Notes: generated by a model not told the origin, from the sequence alone. A stretch of DNA of 6,600 bases from Bacteroidales bacterium Bact_23 (GCA_001603685.1 LUZO01000266.1:1-6600), one strand, 5' to 3'; positions 1-6,513 are shown, counted from the stretch's first letter. Numbers and translations: made by a program.

Positions 1-107
1 CATAAACACGGAATGGGATTAAAATGGTTACTAAAATCATTTCGGAACATTAATAAAAATGAATGCTTATTCTTCTTTCAGTGAGATCATCTGTCGGGCA
101 ATTATTT

Positions 108-115
108 TATTTTTG
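108..115 (+). promoter_or_regulatory. Candidate -7 box of the glnN promoter
   Basis: The 8-mer TATTTTTG matches the Bacteroidota -7 consensus TAnnTTTG exactly. It would place the transcription start near 122 and give glnN a leader of about 110 nt. No TTG or TTTG sits at the usual -33 distance, and the surroundings are T-rich, so a chance match is possible. A weaker alternative is TCGTTTTG at 132-139, with TTTG at 112-115 upstream at a rather short 16-nt spacing. The rest of 1-230 shows no gene and no strong stem-loop. Confidence 0.33.
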
Positions 116-230
116 TTACGGTTTTAATCATTCGTTTTGTGATGAATTGGCCCGTGAAAGTTATTGTCGAACATGAAAGGCAAACCCACTTAACAATTAA
201 AATTACAAGCAAATAACAACAAACCAGTAT

Positions 231-2420
231 ATGCAGAACTTCCGTTTCAGGGCACTCGCCGAGACTTTCAACAGACAAGTGGTTGAAGTATCATACCCGT
301 CTGAGAAGATATCAGATTTTTATGGTTCAATGGTTTTTAACATGGATACCATGCGTGAATATCTCACCAAGGAAGCCTTTAAAAGCCTGATGAACACGAT
401 TGACAGGGGCGAAAAGATTGACCGCCGCATCGCCGATCAGGTAGCATCGTCGATGAAAGCCTGGGCAATGAAGCACGGCGCTACGCATTACACCCACTGG
501 TTTCATCCGCTCACCGGCGCCACTGCCGAAAAGCACGATTCATTCATCAATCCGGTTGACGGCGGCAAAGCCATCGAAGAATTTTCGGGGGTATCGCTGA
601 TTCAACAGGAGCCCGACGCCTCGTCGTTTCCGCACGGCGGCATACGCAACACCTTCGAAGCCAGGGGATACACAGCCTGGGATCCGACAAGCCCCGCATT
701 TATCATTGACCAGACCTTGTGTATTCCCACCATTTTCGTTTCCTATACCGGTGAATCTCTCGACTACAAAACACCGCTGCTCAAGTCAATGGAAGCGCTG
801 GAGAAAGCTGCTGTAAAGGTTTGCCAGTTGTTCGACAAGGATATTGTGAAAGTGTATCCCACACTGGGCTGGGAACAGGAGTATTTTCTGGTTGATTCCG
901 CCCTTTTTACCGCCCGCCCCGACCTGGTACTGACCGGCCGCACGCTTTTCGGCCACTCGTCGGCAAAGGATCAGCAGCTTCACGATCACTACTTTGGAAT
1001 TATCCACAGCCGCGCGCGTGCGTTCATGCGCGACCTGGAAATTGAAGCACATAAACTTGGCATTCCGCTGAAGACCAGGCACAATGAAGTTGCTCCGGGA
1101 CAGTTTGAATGCGCCCCCATTTACGAAGAGATCAATGTGGCGGTTGACCACAATCAGTTGCTTATGCACCTGCTTGATAAGGTTTCGCGCAAGCACTACT
1201 TTAAAGTGCTTCTTCACGAAAAACCGTTTGAAGGGATAAACGGAAGCGGGAAGCACAACAACTGGTCGCTGGCCACCAATACCGGCGAAAACCTGCTAAG
1301 CCCGGGAAAAACGCCCTCCGAAAATCTTCGCTTTATCACCATATTCGTGAATATTCTGAATGCGGTTTACCACCACGAGGAGCTCGTCAGGGCAAGCGTT
1401 GCATCAGCCAACAACGACCTGCGGTTGGGCGGAAATGAGGCGCCGCCGGCCATTATTTCGGCTTTTATCGGCGATCAGCTTACCCAAACCCTCGACGAAA
1501 TTGAGGAGATGCCCGGACCTGGTGAGATTATGGGAAATGTTGCGTCCAACAATAATATAAATATTCCGAAAATCCCCGAAATCCTCCGCGACAATACCGA
1601 CCGGAACCGTACCTCGCCATTCGCCTTTACCGGCAACAAGTTCGAATTCAGGGCGGTTGGTTCAACCGCCAATTCGGCAAAACCAATGATTGTGCTTAAC
1701 TCCATCGTAGCCGACCAGTTGAGCGAATTTTATGATGAAGTTACCGCATTAATGGATTCGAATATGAGTAAGGAGGAGGCGATATTTACCGTGGTAAAAC
1801 AATATATCCGGAAATCGAAGCCCATCCGTTTCGAAGGCAACAATTACAGCGAAGAGTGGAAAGCAGAAGCCAAAAGAAGGGGGCTCTCAAATCATCCCAA
1901 CACGCCCGATGCCATAAAAGCGTATGTTTCGGACAGGACGATAGCCATGTTCGAAAGGCAGAATGTACTTACAAGCAGGGAGTTGCATGCCCGTTACGAG
2001 ATGAGGCTCGACAAATATGTGCGCAAATTGCAGATTGAATCGCGCCTTATCGGCGATCTGGCAACCAATCATATTATCCCCACTGCCATTAAGTACCAGA
2101 ACACGCTGATAAAAAATGTAAAAGGGCTTAAAAAAGTACTCGATTCAAAAACCTATGAAGCTCTGAGTATTAACCAGATACACAACATCAGAGATATCTC
2201 CGAACATATCAGCAGCATCCGCCAGCTTACCGAAGAGATGATAAAGGAGAGGAAAGCAACCAACCGGATTGGCAGTGTTGTGGAAAGAGCCGATACCTAT
2301 TGCACCAAAGTGAAGCCATACTTTACCAAAATCAGGTATCATGTGGATAAACTTGAGTTGCTTGTGGATGATCAGCTATGGCCGTTGATGAAATACCGCG
2401 AACTGCTGTTTGTAAAATAG
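231..2420 (+). CDS. glnN: Glutamine synthetase type III (GSIII)
   Basis: This enzyme makes L-glutamine from glutamate, ammonium and ATP in the cytoplasm, the entry step of nitrogen assimilation. At 729 residues it is much longer than GSI or GSII (roughly 350-470) and matches the length of the Bacteroides type III enzyme. Motifs in order: a GSIII-specific N-terminal region (1 to about 130); the type III signature FPHGGIRNTFEARGYTAW (133-150); WEQEYFLVD (214-222) with metal-ligand glutamates E215 and E217; RHNEVAPGQFE (283-293), with E286 and E293 as probable further ligands; NGSGKHNNWS (337-346), the family's substrate and nucleotide loop; NRTSPFAFTGNKFEFR (459-474); and a helical GSIII C-terminal region ending KYRELLFVK. 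No GSI-type adenylylation Tyr motif was recognised. The ATG at 231 fits the family N-terminus (MQNFRFRALAE) and is preceded by A-rich sequence without a clear Shine-Dalgarno. The gene stands alone: 224 nt and a stem-loop separate it from aat. It appears intact. Confidence 0.97.
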   Translation: MQNFRFRALAETFNRQVVEVSYPSEKISDFYGSMVFNMDTMREYLTKEAFKSLMNTIDRGEKIDRRIADQVASSMKAWAMKHGATHYTHWFHPLTGATAEKHDSFINPVDGGKAIEEFSGVSLIQQEPDASSFPHGGIRNTFEARGYTAWDPTSPAFIIDQTLCIPTIFVSYTGESLDYKTPLLKSMEALEKAAVKVCQLFDKDIVKVYPTLGWEQEYFLVDSALFTARPDLVLTGRTLFGHSSAKDQQLHDHYFGIIHSRARAFMRDLEIEAHKLGIPLKTRHNEVAPGQFECAPIYEEINVAVDHNQLLMHLLDKVSRKHYFKVLLHEKPFEGINGSGKHNNWSLATNTGENLLSPGKTPSENLRFITIFVNILNAVYHHEELVRASVASANNDLRLGGNEAPPAIISAFIGDQLTQTLDEIEEMPGPGEIMGNVASNNNINIPKIPEILRDNTDRNRTSPFAFTGNKFEFRAVGSTANSAKPMIVLNSIVADQLSEFYDEVTALMDSNMSKEEAIFTVVKQYIRKSKPIRFEGNNYSEEWKAEAKRRGLSNHPNTPDAIKAYVSDRTIAMFERQNVLTSRELHARYEMRLDKYVRKLQIESRLIGDLATNHIIPTAIKYQNTLIKNVKGLKKVLDSKTYEALSINQIHNIRDISEHISSIRQLTEEMIKERKATNRIGSVVERADTYCTKVKPYFTKIRYHVDKLELLVDDQLWPLMKYRELLFVK

Positions 2421-2432
2421 CGCAACAGCCAT

Positions 2433-2463
2433 CGGCATACCTTTTATATATAAGGTATTGCCG
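2433..2463 (+). terminator. Stem-loop after glnN, probable transcript end
   Basis: CGGCATACCTT (2433-2443) pairs with AAGGTATTGCCG (2452-2463). This gives 11 base pairs with one bulged T at 2459 and an 8-nt AT loop, starting 13 nt after the glnN stop codon. No U-tract follows on the plus strand, so it is not a textbook intrinsic terminator. It may instead be a 3'-end stabilising hairpin or a Rho-linked end. Confidence 0.5.
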
Positions 2464-2537
2464 GCCCTGACGAATCATAAAAAACAGATTGTTCTTAACT
2501 TCACGGCACAGGCCTGCGGGGTAAAAATGATTATATG

Positions 2538-2545
2538 TAACTTTG
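2538..2545 (+). promoter_or_regulatory. Candidate -7 box for the aat-guaD-DUF3127 cluster
   Basis: TAACTTTG is an exact match to the Bacteroidota -7 consensus TAnnTTTG. It lies 99 nt upstream of the aat start codon and would start transcription near 2552. No TTG is present 17-23 nt upstream, so support rests on the -7 box and the position alone. Confidence 0.4.
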
Positions 2546-2567
2546 ACAACCGCGCCTGCGTATTTTT

Positions 2568-2581
2568 TGTCTTAAAAGACA
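2568..2581. promoter_or_regulatory. Short inverted repeat in the aat leader
   Basis: TGTCTT (2568-2573) and AAGACA (2576-2581) form a perfect 6-bp inverted repeat around a 2-nt centre. It lies just downstream of the predicted transcription start and 63 nt before the aat ATG. The size and symmetry suit a dimeric repressor site, but a six-base arm in AT-rich DNA can arise by chance. No other copy was noticed in the window. Confidence 0.2.
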
Positions 2582-2644
2582 CTTGATTCTCAGGCGATGG
2601 CGTGCAATGGCCCGTTTGGATAAAAAAAATTTCAGGATTAGCTG

Positions 2645-3340
2645 ATGAATTCCGGAATACGAATAAAATACCTCAGCGCCTCAGATGATTTTCCGCCACC
2701 GGAGAACAGTCTGGCCAACGGCCTGCTGGCTGCCGGCGGAGACCTGAGCCCCGTCAGGCTTGAAAAAGCATACAGCAGCGGTATTTTTCCCTGGTATGAT
2801 GAATCAACGCCCATCCTGTGGTATTCGCCGCCCGTGAGGTGCATTCTCAGGCCTGATGCCTTTAAAACTTCAGCCAGCCTGAAACAAAAGTTGAAAAAAG
2901 GGGTATTTACCCTTTCCATCGACCGCGATTTCGGCGGAGTGATACGGGGTTGCGCCAATGTTAAGCGTAAAAGCGATAACGGCACCTGGATCATCCCCGC
3001 CATGATTTCGGCCTACACCACCCTTCACGAAAAAGGGCTGGCCCATTCGGTGGAAGTATGGCATGAAAACCGGCTGGCTGGCGGATTATACGGTGTTTCT
3101 ATCGGGAAAGCCTTTTTCGGCGAGTCAATGTTTCACTACGAAACTGATGCTTCAAAAGCGGCACTTCATTATCTTTGCAAAAAATTGGAGGAGCAGAAGT
3201 TTCACTTTATTGACGCACAGATACCCACAAATCACCTGCTGAGCCTTGGAGCAGAAAACATCACGCGGCAGGGATATATGCAACTGCTTGAGAAAGCCCT
3301 TCAGGCTGAAACTATAAGGGGAAGCTGGGAAAATCTTTAA
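2645..3340 (+). CDS. aat: Leucyl/phenylalanyl-tRNA-protein transferase
   Basis: Aat moves Leu or Phe from charged tRNA onto N-terminal Lys or Arg of proteins, making an N-degron that ClpS delivers to ClpAP in the cytoplasm. The 231-residue length is typical. Family signatures: FPPPENSLANGLLAAGGDLS (16-35) and GIFPWYDESTPILWYSPPVR (46-65) in the N-terminal domain; GTWIIPAM (113-120), whose W115 aligns with E. coli W111; then the GNAT-like core with EVWHENRLAGGLYGVSIG (137-154), FFGESMFH (157-164) and FIDAQIPTNHLLSLGA (188-203). E160 and Q192 align with the catalytic E156 and Q188 of E. coli at a constant offset of four. The ATG at 2645 gives the expected short lead (MNSGIRIKYL) before the FPPP motif. 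It is the first gene of a tight cluster, with guaD starting 1 nt after its stop. No clpS or clpA is in the window. Confidence 0.96.
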   Translation: MNSGIRIKYLSASDDFPPPENSLANGLLAAGGDLSPVRLEKAYSSGIFPWYDESTPILWYSPPVRCILRPDAFKTSASLKQKLKKGVFTLSIDRDFGGVIRGCANVKRKSDNGTWIIPAMISAYTTLHEKGLAHSVEVWHENRLAGGLYGVSIGKAFFGESMFHYETDASKAALHYLCKKLEEQKFHFIDAQIPTNHLLSLGAENITRQGYMQLLEKALQAETIRGSWENL

Positions 3341-3341
3341 A

Positions 3342-3824
3342 ATGGAGAGTAAAAACGACAGAAACAGATTTATGGCCGAAGCGATCAGGCTGGCCGGCTG
3401 CAATTTAGCAACAGGCAATGGCGGGCCCTTCGGCGCCGTGGTTGTGAAAGACGGTAAAATTATTGCCGGCGGAAGCAACCAGGTAACCGTGAACAACGAC
3501 CCCACCGCCCATGCCGAAATTGTGGCCATCAGGGAGGCATGTACCGTGCTGAACAGTTTTCAGCTTGATGATTGCGAGATCTATTGTTCGTGCGAGCCCT
3601 GCCCCATGTGCCTTGGTGCCATCTACTGGGCCCGGCCGAAAAAAATCTATTTTGCCGCAGGGCGAAAAGATGCCGCAGAAGCAGGCTTTGATGATGATTT
3701 TATCTACAGGGAAATCAGCCTGAATCCTGCTGACAGGGCAATTGAAGCGGAACAGTTCATGCAAGGTGAAGCGGTGGAAGTGTTCCGAAAATGGAAAGAA
3801 TCGGAAAATAAAATTGAATATTAA
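3342..3824 (+). CDS. guaD: Guanine deaminase, cytidine-deaminase fold
   Basis: GuaD hydrolyses guanine to xanthine and ammonia, a purine salvage or catabolic step in the cytoplasm. The 160 residues carry the zinc-deaminase motifs TAHAEI (55-60) and CEPCPMCLGAIYWARP (84-99): H57, C87 and C90 are the zinc ligands and E59 the proton shuttle. Guanine deaminase is favoured over the related tRNA adenosine deaminase TadA because, recalled alongside Bacillus subtilis GuaD (156 residues), the match runs end to end, including GGPFGAVVVKDG (27-38), NNDPTAHAE (51-59), DAAEAGFDDDFIY (110-122) and a C-terminal Tyr. D118 corresponds to B. subtilis D114, and terminal Y160 to the Tyr that closes over the active site. 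These correspondences were made from memory, not by a computed alignment. The start lies 1 nt after the aat stop, which implies co-transcription and probably coupled translation. A broader purine or nucleoside deaminase activity cannot be excluded. Confidence 0.88.
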   Translation: MESKNDRNRFMAEAIRLAGCNLATGNGGPFGAVVVKDGKIIAGGSNQVTVNNDPTAHAEIVAIREACTVLNSFQLDDCEIYCSCEPCPMCLGAIYWARPKKIYFAAGRKDAAEAGFDDDFIYREISLNPADRAIEAEQFMQGEAVEVFRKWKESENKIEY

Positions 3825-3845
3825 ACCACTTAATTATTTTATACA

Positions 3846-4229
3846 ATGGCTTTTGAAATTACCGGAAAACTGATTGAGAAGTTTGAGACGCAGAATGTTT
3901 CAGATAAATTCAAGAAAAGAGAATTTGTTATTGAATTCAGGGAGAACCCCAATTCGTCATTCGTTGAAATGCTAAAATTTCAGTTGACACAGGATCGCTG
4001 CAGCATTATCGACAATTTCAATGTCGGTCAGGAAGTGCGCGTATGGTTCAACCTGAAAGGGCGCAAATGGGAAAAGGATGGCAATGTAAATTATTTCACC
4101 AACCTCGAAGGCTGGAAAATTGAGGCAGTTGCCGCACCGGCTGCAGATCAGCAATCACCGGCATCGCTGCCCGACGCACCTTCAATTGATACATCACTGG
4201 AAGAGAGTACCAACGACCTCCCCTTCTGA
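3846..4229 (+). CDS. DUF3127 protein, OB-fold-like, SSB-like tail
   Basis: This 127-residue protein matches the DUF3127 family found in Bacteroidota, whose function is not established. The conserved core spans about 1-94: MAFEITGKLIEKFETQ, then KREFVIEF (24-31), LKFQLTQDRCSIIDNF (43-58), GQEVRVWFNLKGRKW (61-75) and YFTNLEGWKIE (83-93). The alternating strands and the VRVWFNLKGRKW stretch suggest a small beta-barrel of OB type. A low-complexity linker rich in Ala, Pro, Ser and Asp (95-121) follows, and the protein ends NDLPF. That layout, an OB-like core, a flexible linker and an acidic tip ending in Pro-Phe, copies bacterial single-stranded DNA-binding protein, whose tip (DDDIPF in E. coli) recruits replication and repair proteins. 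A role near single-stranded nucleic acid is therefore an inference. The gene starts 21 nt after guaD and probably shares its transcript. Its stop is 19 nt from the convergent kinase stop. Confidence 0.85.
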   Translation: MAFEITGKLIEKFETQNVSDKFKKREFVIEFRENPNSSFVEMLKFQLTQDRCSIIDNFNVGQEVRVWFNLKGRKWEKDGNVNYFTNLEGWKIEAVAAPAADQQSPASLPDAPSIDTSLEESTNDLPF

Positions 4230-4248
4230 TAAGGTTACAGCCGCTTAT

Positions 4249-6195
4249 TTACGGAACGATTTCGAGCGGGAAACTGAATGTGCTGCCGCTACCGGGCTTA
4301 CTGGCAGCGGTTATTTTTGATTTATGCAGATTCATAAATTCCTGACAGAGAATAAGCCCCAGTCCGGTTCCGGTTTCGTTGTTGGTACCTGAGTTTTTTA
4401 GGTTGCCATCGATTTTGAACAGGCGCGACAGCTCATCCTCGTTCATGCCGATGCCGGTATCGCTCACGCTGATCATCGCCCTTTCGCCGGAGCAATTGCA
4501 GCTTACGGTTACGGAGCCTCCCGTAGGAGTGAATTTTATGGCATTGCTGAGCAGGTTTCGCAAAACGGTAAACAGCATATTCTTGTCCGCCCTTACCACC
4601 ACATTCTCGGTAAAATCGGTATAGATGGCTATCTGCTTGTTATCGGCCATGCTCCGTACCACTTCTATGGAGGTTTCCACTACTTCGGAGAGGTTCACCG
4701 GCTCGGGCCTGAAATCTATCCTTCCCGATTGCGCCCTCGACCAGGTAAGCAGATTGTCGAGCAGTGAATAGATGTGCTGGCTCGACTGCCTGATGATGCC
4801 CAGATATGACCGCTTCTCGGCATCGGTAATCTCATCGAACTCATTGTAGGCCAGATCGGCAAAGCCAAGCAGCGAAGTGAACGGGTTTTTCAGGTCGTGC
4901 GCTATAATGGAAAGGAAGCGGTCTTTGGTCTGAATCAACTGTTCCAGCTCCGCTTTCTGGGTTTCAATCAGGCGGTTTTTCTCTTCCAGGTTACTGAGAT
5001 CCTTTGATTTGAAGTGGTAACGCTTGAAAAACAGCGCCAGCAGGATCAGGATGAAAATTACCACGCCAATCAAAGCAACCCTCGATTTCTTGTCGCTCTC
5101 AAGTTTTATCATCTGCTCAAGGTTCTCGCGCAGCAGCCGTTCACTGTCGAGCTCTTTTCTGCCGATTTCGAAACGGGCCTGCGCCTGCCCCAACAGCACC
5201 GCCTGTTGTTCATTGTAAATGCTATCCTTCAGAGCCGAATACTTTTCAAGATAGCCATAGGCAATTGCCGGTTTATTCAGCCCCATCGCCATTTTTGCAA
5301 GTTCGGTATATGCTTCTGAAACCACATTTTTATTTCCCGATTTCCGGGCCAGCTCCAGAGCGGACTCAGCCATCCTGAAGGCGTCCGTTTTCTTACCCTT
5401 GGCATAGGTTAATGAGGCAATCGATATCCGGTTTACAGCTTCGTAGTAGGTGTCATTCATCTGCTGCGCCAGCACAAGCGCCTTATTCATGTAATTTTCA
5501 GCAAGGGCAATGTTGTTCTTTTCCAGATTTATCTTCCCAAGATTCGTATAAATGACAATTAGCGAAGAGTAGTTGACTTTTTTTGCCACTGCGGCGCCAT
5601 CTTCGGCCCTGCTGCTCTGAGTTCCTGCCCCGTTGGCTCTGTTGTCGAGTATCCCGATGTTCAGATAGCTGGCTTCAAGTCCCTCCTGTTCCGACAGATT
5701 CTCATAAATCGCGAGCGCCCTCTCGTAATAGAAAAGAGCAAGATCCGGATCACGGTTTTCATTATACACAAAACCAAGGTTGATGCAGGTGTTGGCAACT
5801 TCATTGACGAGCCGGTGCTTTTCAAAATACTCCAGCGCAATCAGGTTATGATAAATCGCTTTTTCGAGGTCACGGATTATGCTGTAAACCAGGCCAAGAT
5901 TGTAGTTTGAATTTGCCCACGAAACCGAATCGCCGGTAAGGATTCTAAGTTCCGTTTCTTTGTTCAGATACTCAATGGCTTGGGAATATTCGCCCGAAGA
6001 CATGGCCCGCCTCGACAACTGCTTTGTAATCTGCGCCTGCTGAGCCGGATCGGCTGTTTTTCCGAGCTGGATGCGAAGGCTGTCGGCTTTCCGGTCCTGC
6101 GCTGAAATGACACCGGCACAAAGCAATAAGGATATCGCTCCCGCTACCAGGAGCATCCTTAAAATCTTTCCGCCTTTTCTCATTTCAGCATCCAA
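4249..6195 (-). CDS. TPR-domain membrane sensor histidine kinase
   Basis: A 648-residue two-component kinase that should sense a periplasmic cue and pass phosphate to a response regulator. Order of parts: basic start and hydrophobic signal sequence (5-32, likely cut after ISA at 32); about seven TPR units in the periplasm with a strict 39-40-residue register (marker residues near 60, 100, 140, 180, 219, 259 and 299); a helical, charged stretch (325-370); one membrane segment (373-389); a coiled coil (396-425); HisKA with FLSIIAHDLKNPF (427-439), H433 being the phosphate acceptor; and HATPase with NLLSNAIKFT (547-556), SDTGIGM (578-584) and GTGLGL (609-614). All catalytic boxes are intact. There is no receiver, HTH or PAS domain, so it is a plain kinase whose partner is not in this window. 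The unit at 180-219 is irregular: its second helix is replaced by a Gly/Ala/Ser-rich stretch (186-207). The start is ambiguous between ATG at 6195 and ATG at 6183; the latter gives a more typical signal peptide (MRKGGKILRM). Confidence 0.93.
   Translation of the reverse strand: MDAEMRKGGKILRMLLVAGAISLLLCAGVISAQDRKADSLRIQLGKTADPAQQAQITKQLSRRAMSSGEYSQAIEYLNKETELRILTGDSVSWANSNYNLGLVYSIIRDLEKAIYHNLIALEYFEKHRLVNEVANTCINLGFVYNENRDPDLALFYYERALAIYENLSEQEGLEASYLNIGILDNRANGAGTQSSRAEDGAAVAKKVNYSSLIVIYTNLGKINLEKNNIALAENYMNKALVLAQQMNDTYYEAVNRISIASLTYAKGKKTDAFRMAESALELARKSGNKNVVSEAYTELAKMAMGLNKPAIAYGYLEKYSALKDSIYNEQQAVLLGQAQARFEIGRKELDSERLLRENLEQMIKLESDKKSRVALIGVVIFILILLALFFKRYHFKSKDLSNLEEKNRLIETQKAELEQLIQTKDRFLSIIAHDLKNPFTSLLGFADLAYNEFDEITDAEKRSYLGIIRQSSQHIYSLLDNLLTWSRAQSGRIDFRPEPVNLSEVVETSIEVVRSMADNKQIAIYTDFTENVVVRADKNMLFTVLRNLLSNAIKFTPTGGSVTVSCNCSGERAMISVSDTGIGMNEDELSRLFKIDGNLKNSGTNNETGTGLGLILCQEFMNLHKSKITAASKPGSGSTFSFPLEIVP
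4282..4318 (+). terminator. Candidate terminator of the aat cluster inside the kinase 3' end
   Basis: GCTGCC (4282-4287) can pair with GGCAGC (4303-4308), extended by T-G wobbles on either side, and a T-rich run TTATTTTT (4311-4318) follows at once on the plus strand. That is the pattern of a modest intrinsic terminator, about 53 nt after the DUF3127 stop. The loop is long (about 14 nt) and the bases also encode the last residues of the convergent kinase, so coding constraint could explain the pattern. The 19-nt gap between the two stop codons holds no stem-loop of its own. Confidence 0.33.
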
Positions 6196-6224
6196 TTTTA
6201 ATTCAGTTCAATATTTTAAACAGA

Positions 6225-6410
6225 TCAGCTATGACAGCAGTACTTTTCGACACCGTCACAACTTCTGCAATACAGATTATCCCGCTGTTGTGAAACATCA
6301 GGACTCACAGGCCTGAAATCAAGGTCTGTGAGGCTTCCAGGTTTCACAACACGGGAACCCGACAAGCTCATTTGGTAATCGTTATAAAAAACCGAGCCGG
6401 TTAAATTCAT
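6225..6410 (-). CDS. Possible 61-residue Cys-rich small protein (uncertain)
   Basis: An ATG-initiated frame of 61 codons ending 29 nt before the kinase start on the same strand. The product is not recognised. It has no signal peptide or membrane segment. It is polar and Ser-rich, contains RVVKPGSLTDLDFRP (20-34), and ends in a Cys cluster, YCRSCDGVEKYCCHS (47-61), with C48, C51, C58 and C59. Codon choice looks similar to the neighbours by eye. Against it: it is short, the start has no visible ribosome-binding site, an in-frame stop lies one codon upstream, and more than a third of the frame (6281-6355) is a long nearly perfect inverted repeat whose structure alone could explain the bases. It could be a small regulatory, metal-binding or secreted-peptide gene co-transcribed with the kinase, or chance. 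Confidence 0.25.
   Translation of the reverse strand: MNLTGSVFYNDYQMSLSGSRVVKPGSLTDLDFRPVSPDVSQQRDNLYCRSCDGVEKYCCHS
6281..6355. repeat. 75-nt long imperfect palindrome / stem-loop
   Basis: The outer arms, 6281-6296 and 6341-6355, are complementary over 15 base pairs with one bulged C at 6285 (CCCG-C-TGTTGTGAAAC against GTTTCACAACACGGG). Inside, CTCACAGGCCT (6304-6314) pairs with AGGTCTGTGAG (6322-6332) over 11 positions, one a wobble, around a 7-nt loop; GGA (6301-6303) can also pair with TCC (6336-6338) across a 3-nt bulge. In total about 29 pairs fold the block into one rod. No T-run follows on either strand, so it is not a standard terminator. No flanking target-site duplication and no second copy were noticed. 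It could be a REP-like or miniature inverted-repeat element, a structured leader RNA of the kinase, or a small RNA. Confidence 0.7.
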
Positions 6411-6492
6411 AACTCATGACTTTTATCACAAATCAACCAGGTGAAAAGCCGGATAATCGCTGTCTGATCCAGATATTTATTAATATTTAATT

Positions 6493-6500
6493 CAAAAGTA
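6493..6500 (-). promoter_or_regulatory. Candidate minus-strand -7 box for the kinase transcript
   Basis: On the minus strand this reads TACTTTTG, an exact match to TAnnTTTG, with TTTG upstream at 6520-6517. The 16-nt spacing is a little short of the usual range. Transcription would start near 6486, giving about 75 nt of leader before the 61-codon ORF and about 290 nt before the kinase. The whole 75-nt stem-loop would then lie in the kinase leader. Confidence 0.4.
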
Positions 6501-6505
6501 ACCTG

Positions 6506-6513
6506 CATATTTG
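6506..6513 (+). promoter_or_regulatory. Candidate plus-strand -7 box, gene beyond right edge
   Basis: CATATTTG followed by TGCC matches the extended Bacteroidota -7 pattern (TAnnTTTG, often followed by a C-rich trinucleotide) at all but the first base. It would fire rightwards from about 6520 into DNA with no start codon before the window ends, so the gene lies outside. No TTG is seen at the -33 position. It lies only a few bases from the opposed minus-strand box, which implies divergent promoters sharing this AT-rich stretch. Confidence 0.35.

Noticed and set aside
1..60. Possible start codon (CAT at 1-3) of a divergent gene leaving the left edge
   Set aside because: Only the three bases of a possible ATG are visible, with no minus-strand promoter box or other support.
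786..1256. 156-codon minus-strand ORF within glnN
   Set aside because: It lies wholly opposite a well-supported glutamine synthetase; its translation shows no recognisable family or start context.
3152..3529. 125-codon minus-strand ORF across the aat-guaD junction
   Set aside because: It overlaps two confident genes on the other strand and has no recognisable domain.
3405..3764. 119-codon minus-strand ORF within guaD
   Set aside because: Shadow of the deaminase; the His/Cys content mirrors the zinc-motif codons and forms no known motif.
3342..3824. tRNA adenosine deaminase (tadA) as the identity of the deaminase
   Set aside because: The DAAEAGFDDDFIY stretch and the C-terminal Tyr fit GuaD; TadA has a different C-terminal half.
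5014..5319. 101-codon plus-strand ORF within the kinase
   Set aside because: Antisense to the TPR and membrane region of an intact kinase; no family recognised.
6281..6355. Insertion-sequence terminal repeats or an intrinsic terminator
   Set aside because: No transposase, no target-site duplication next to the arms, and no T-run after either arm.
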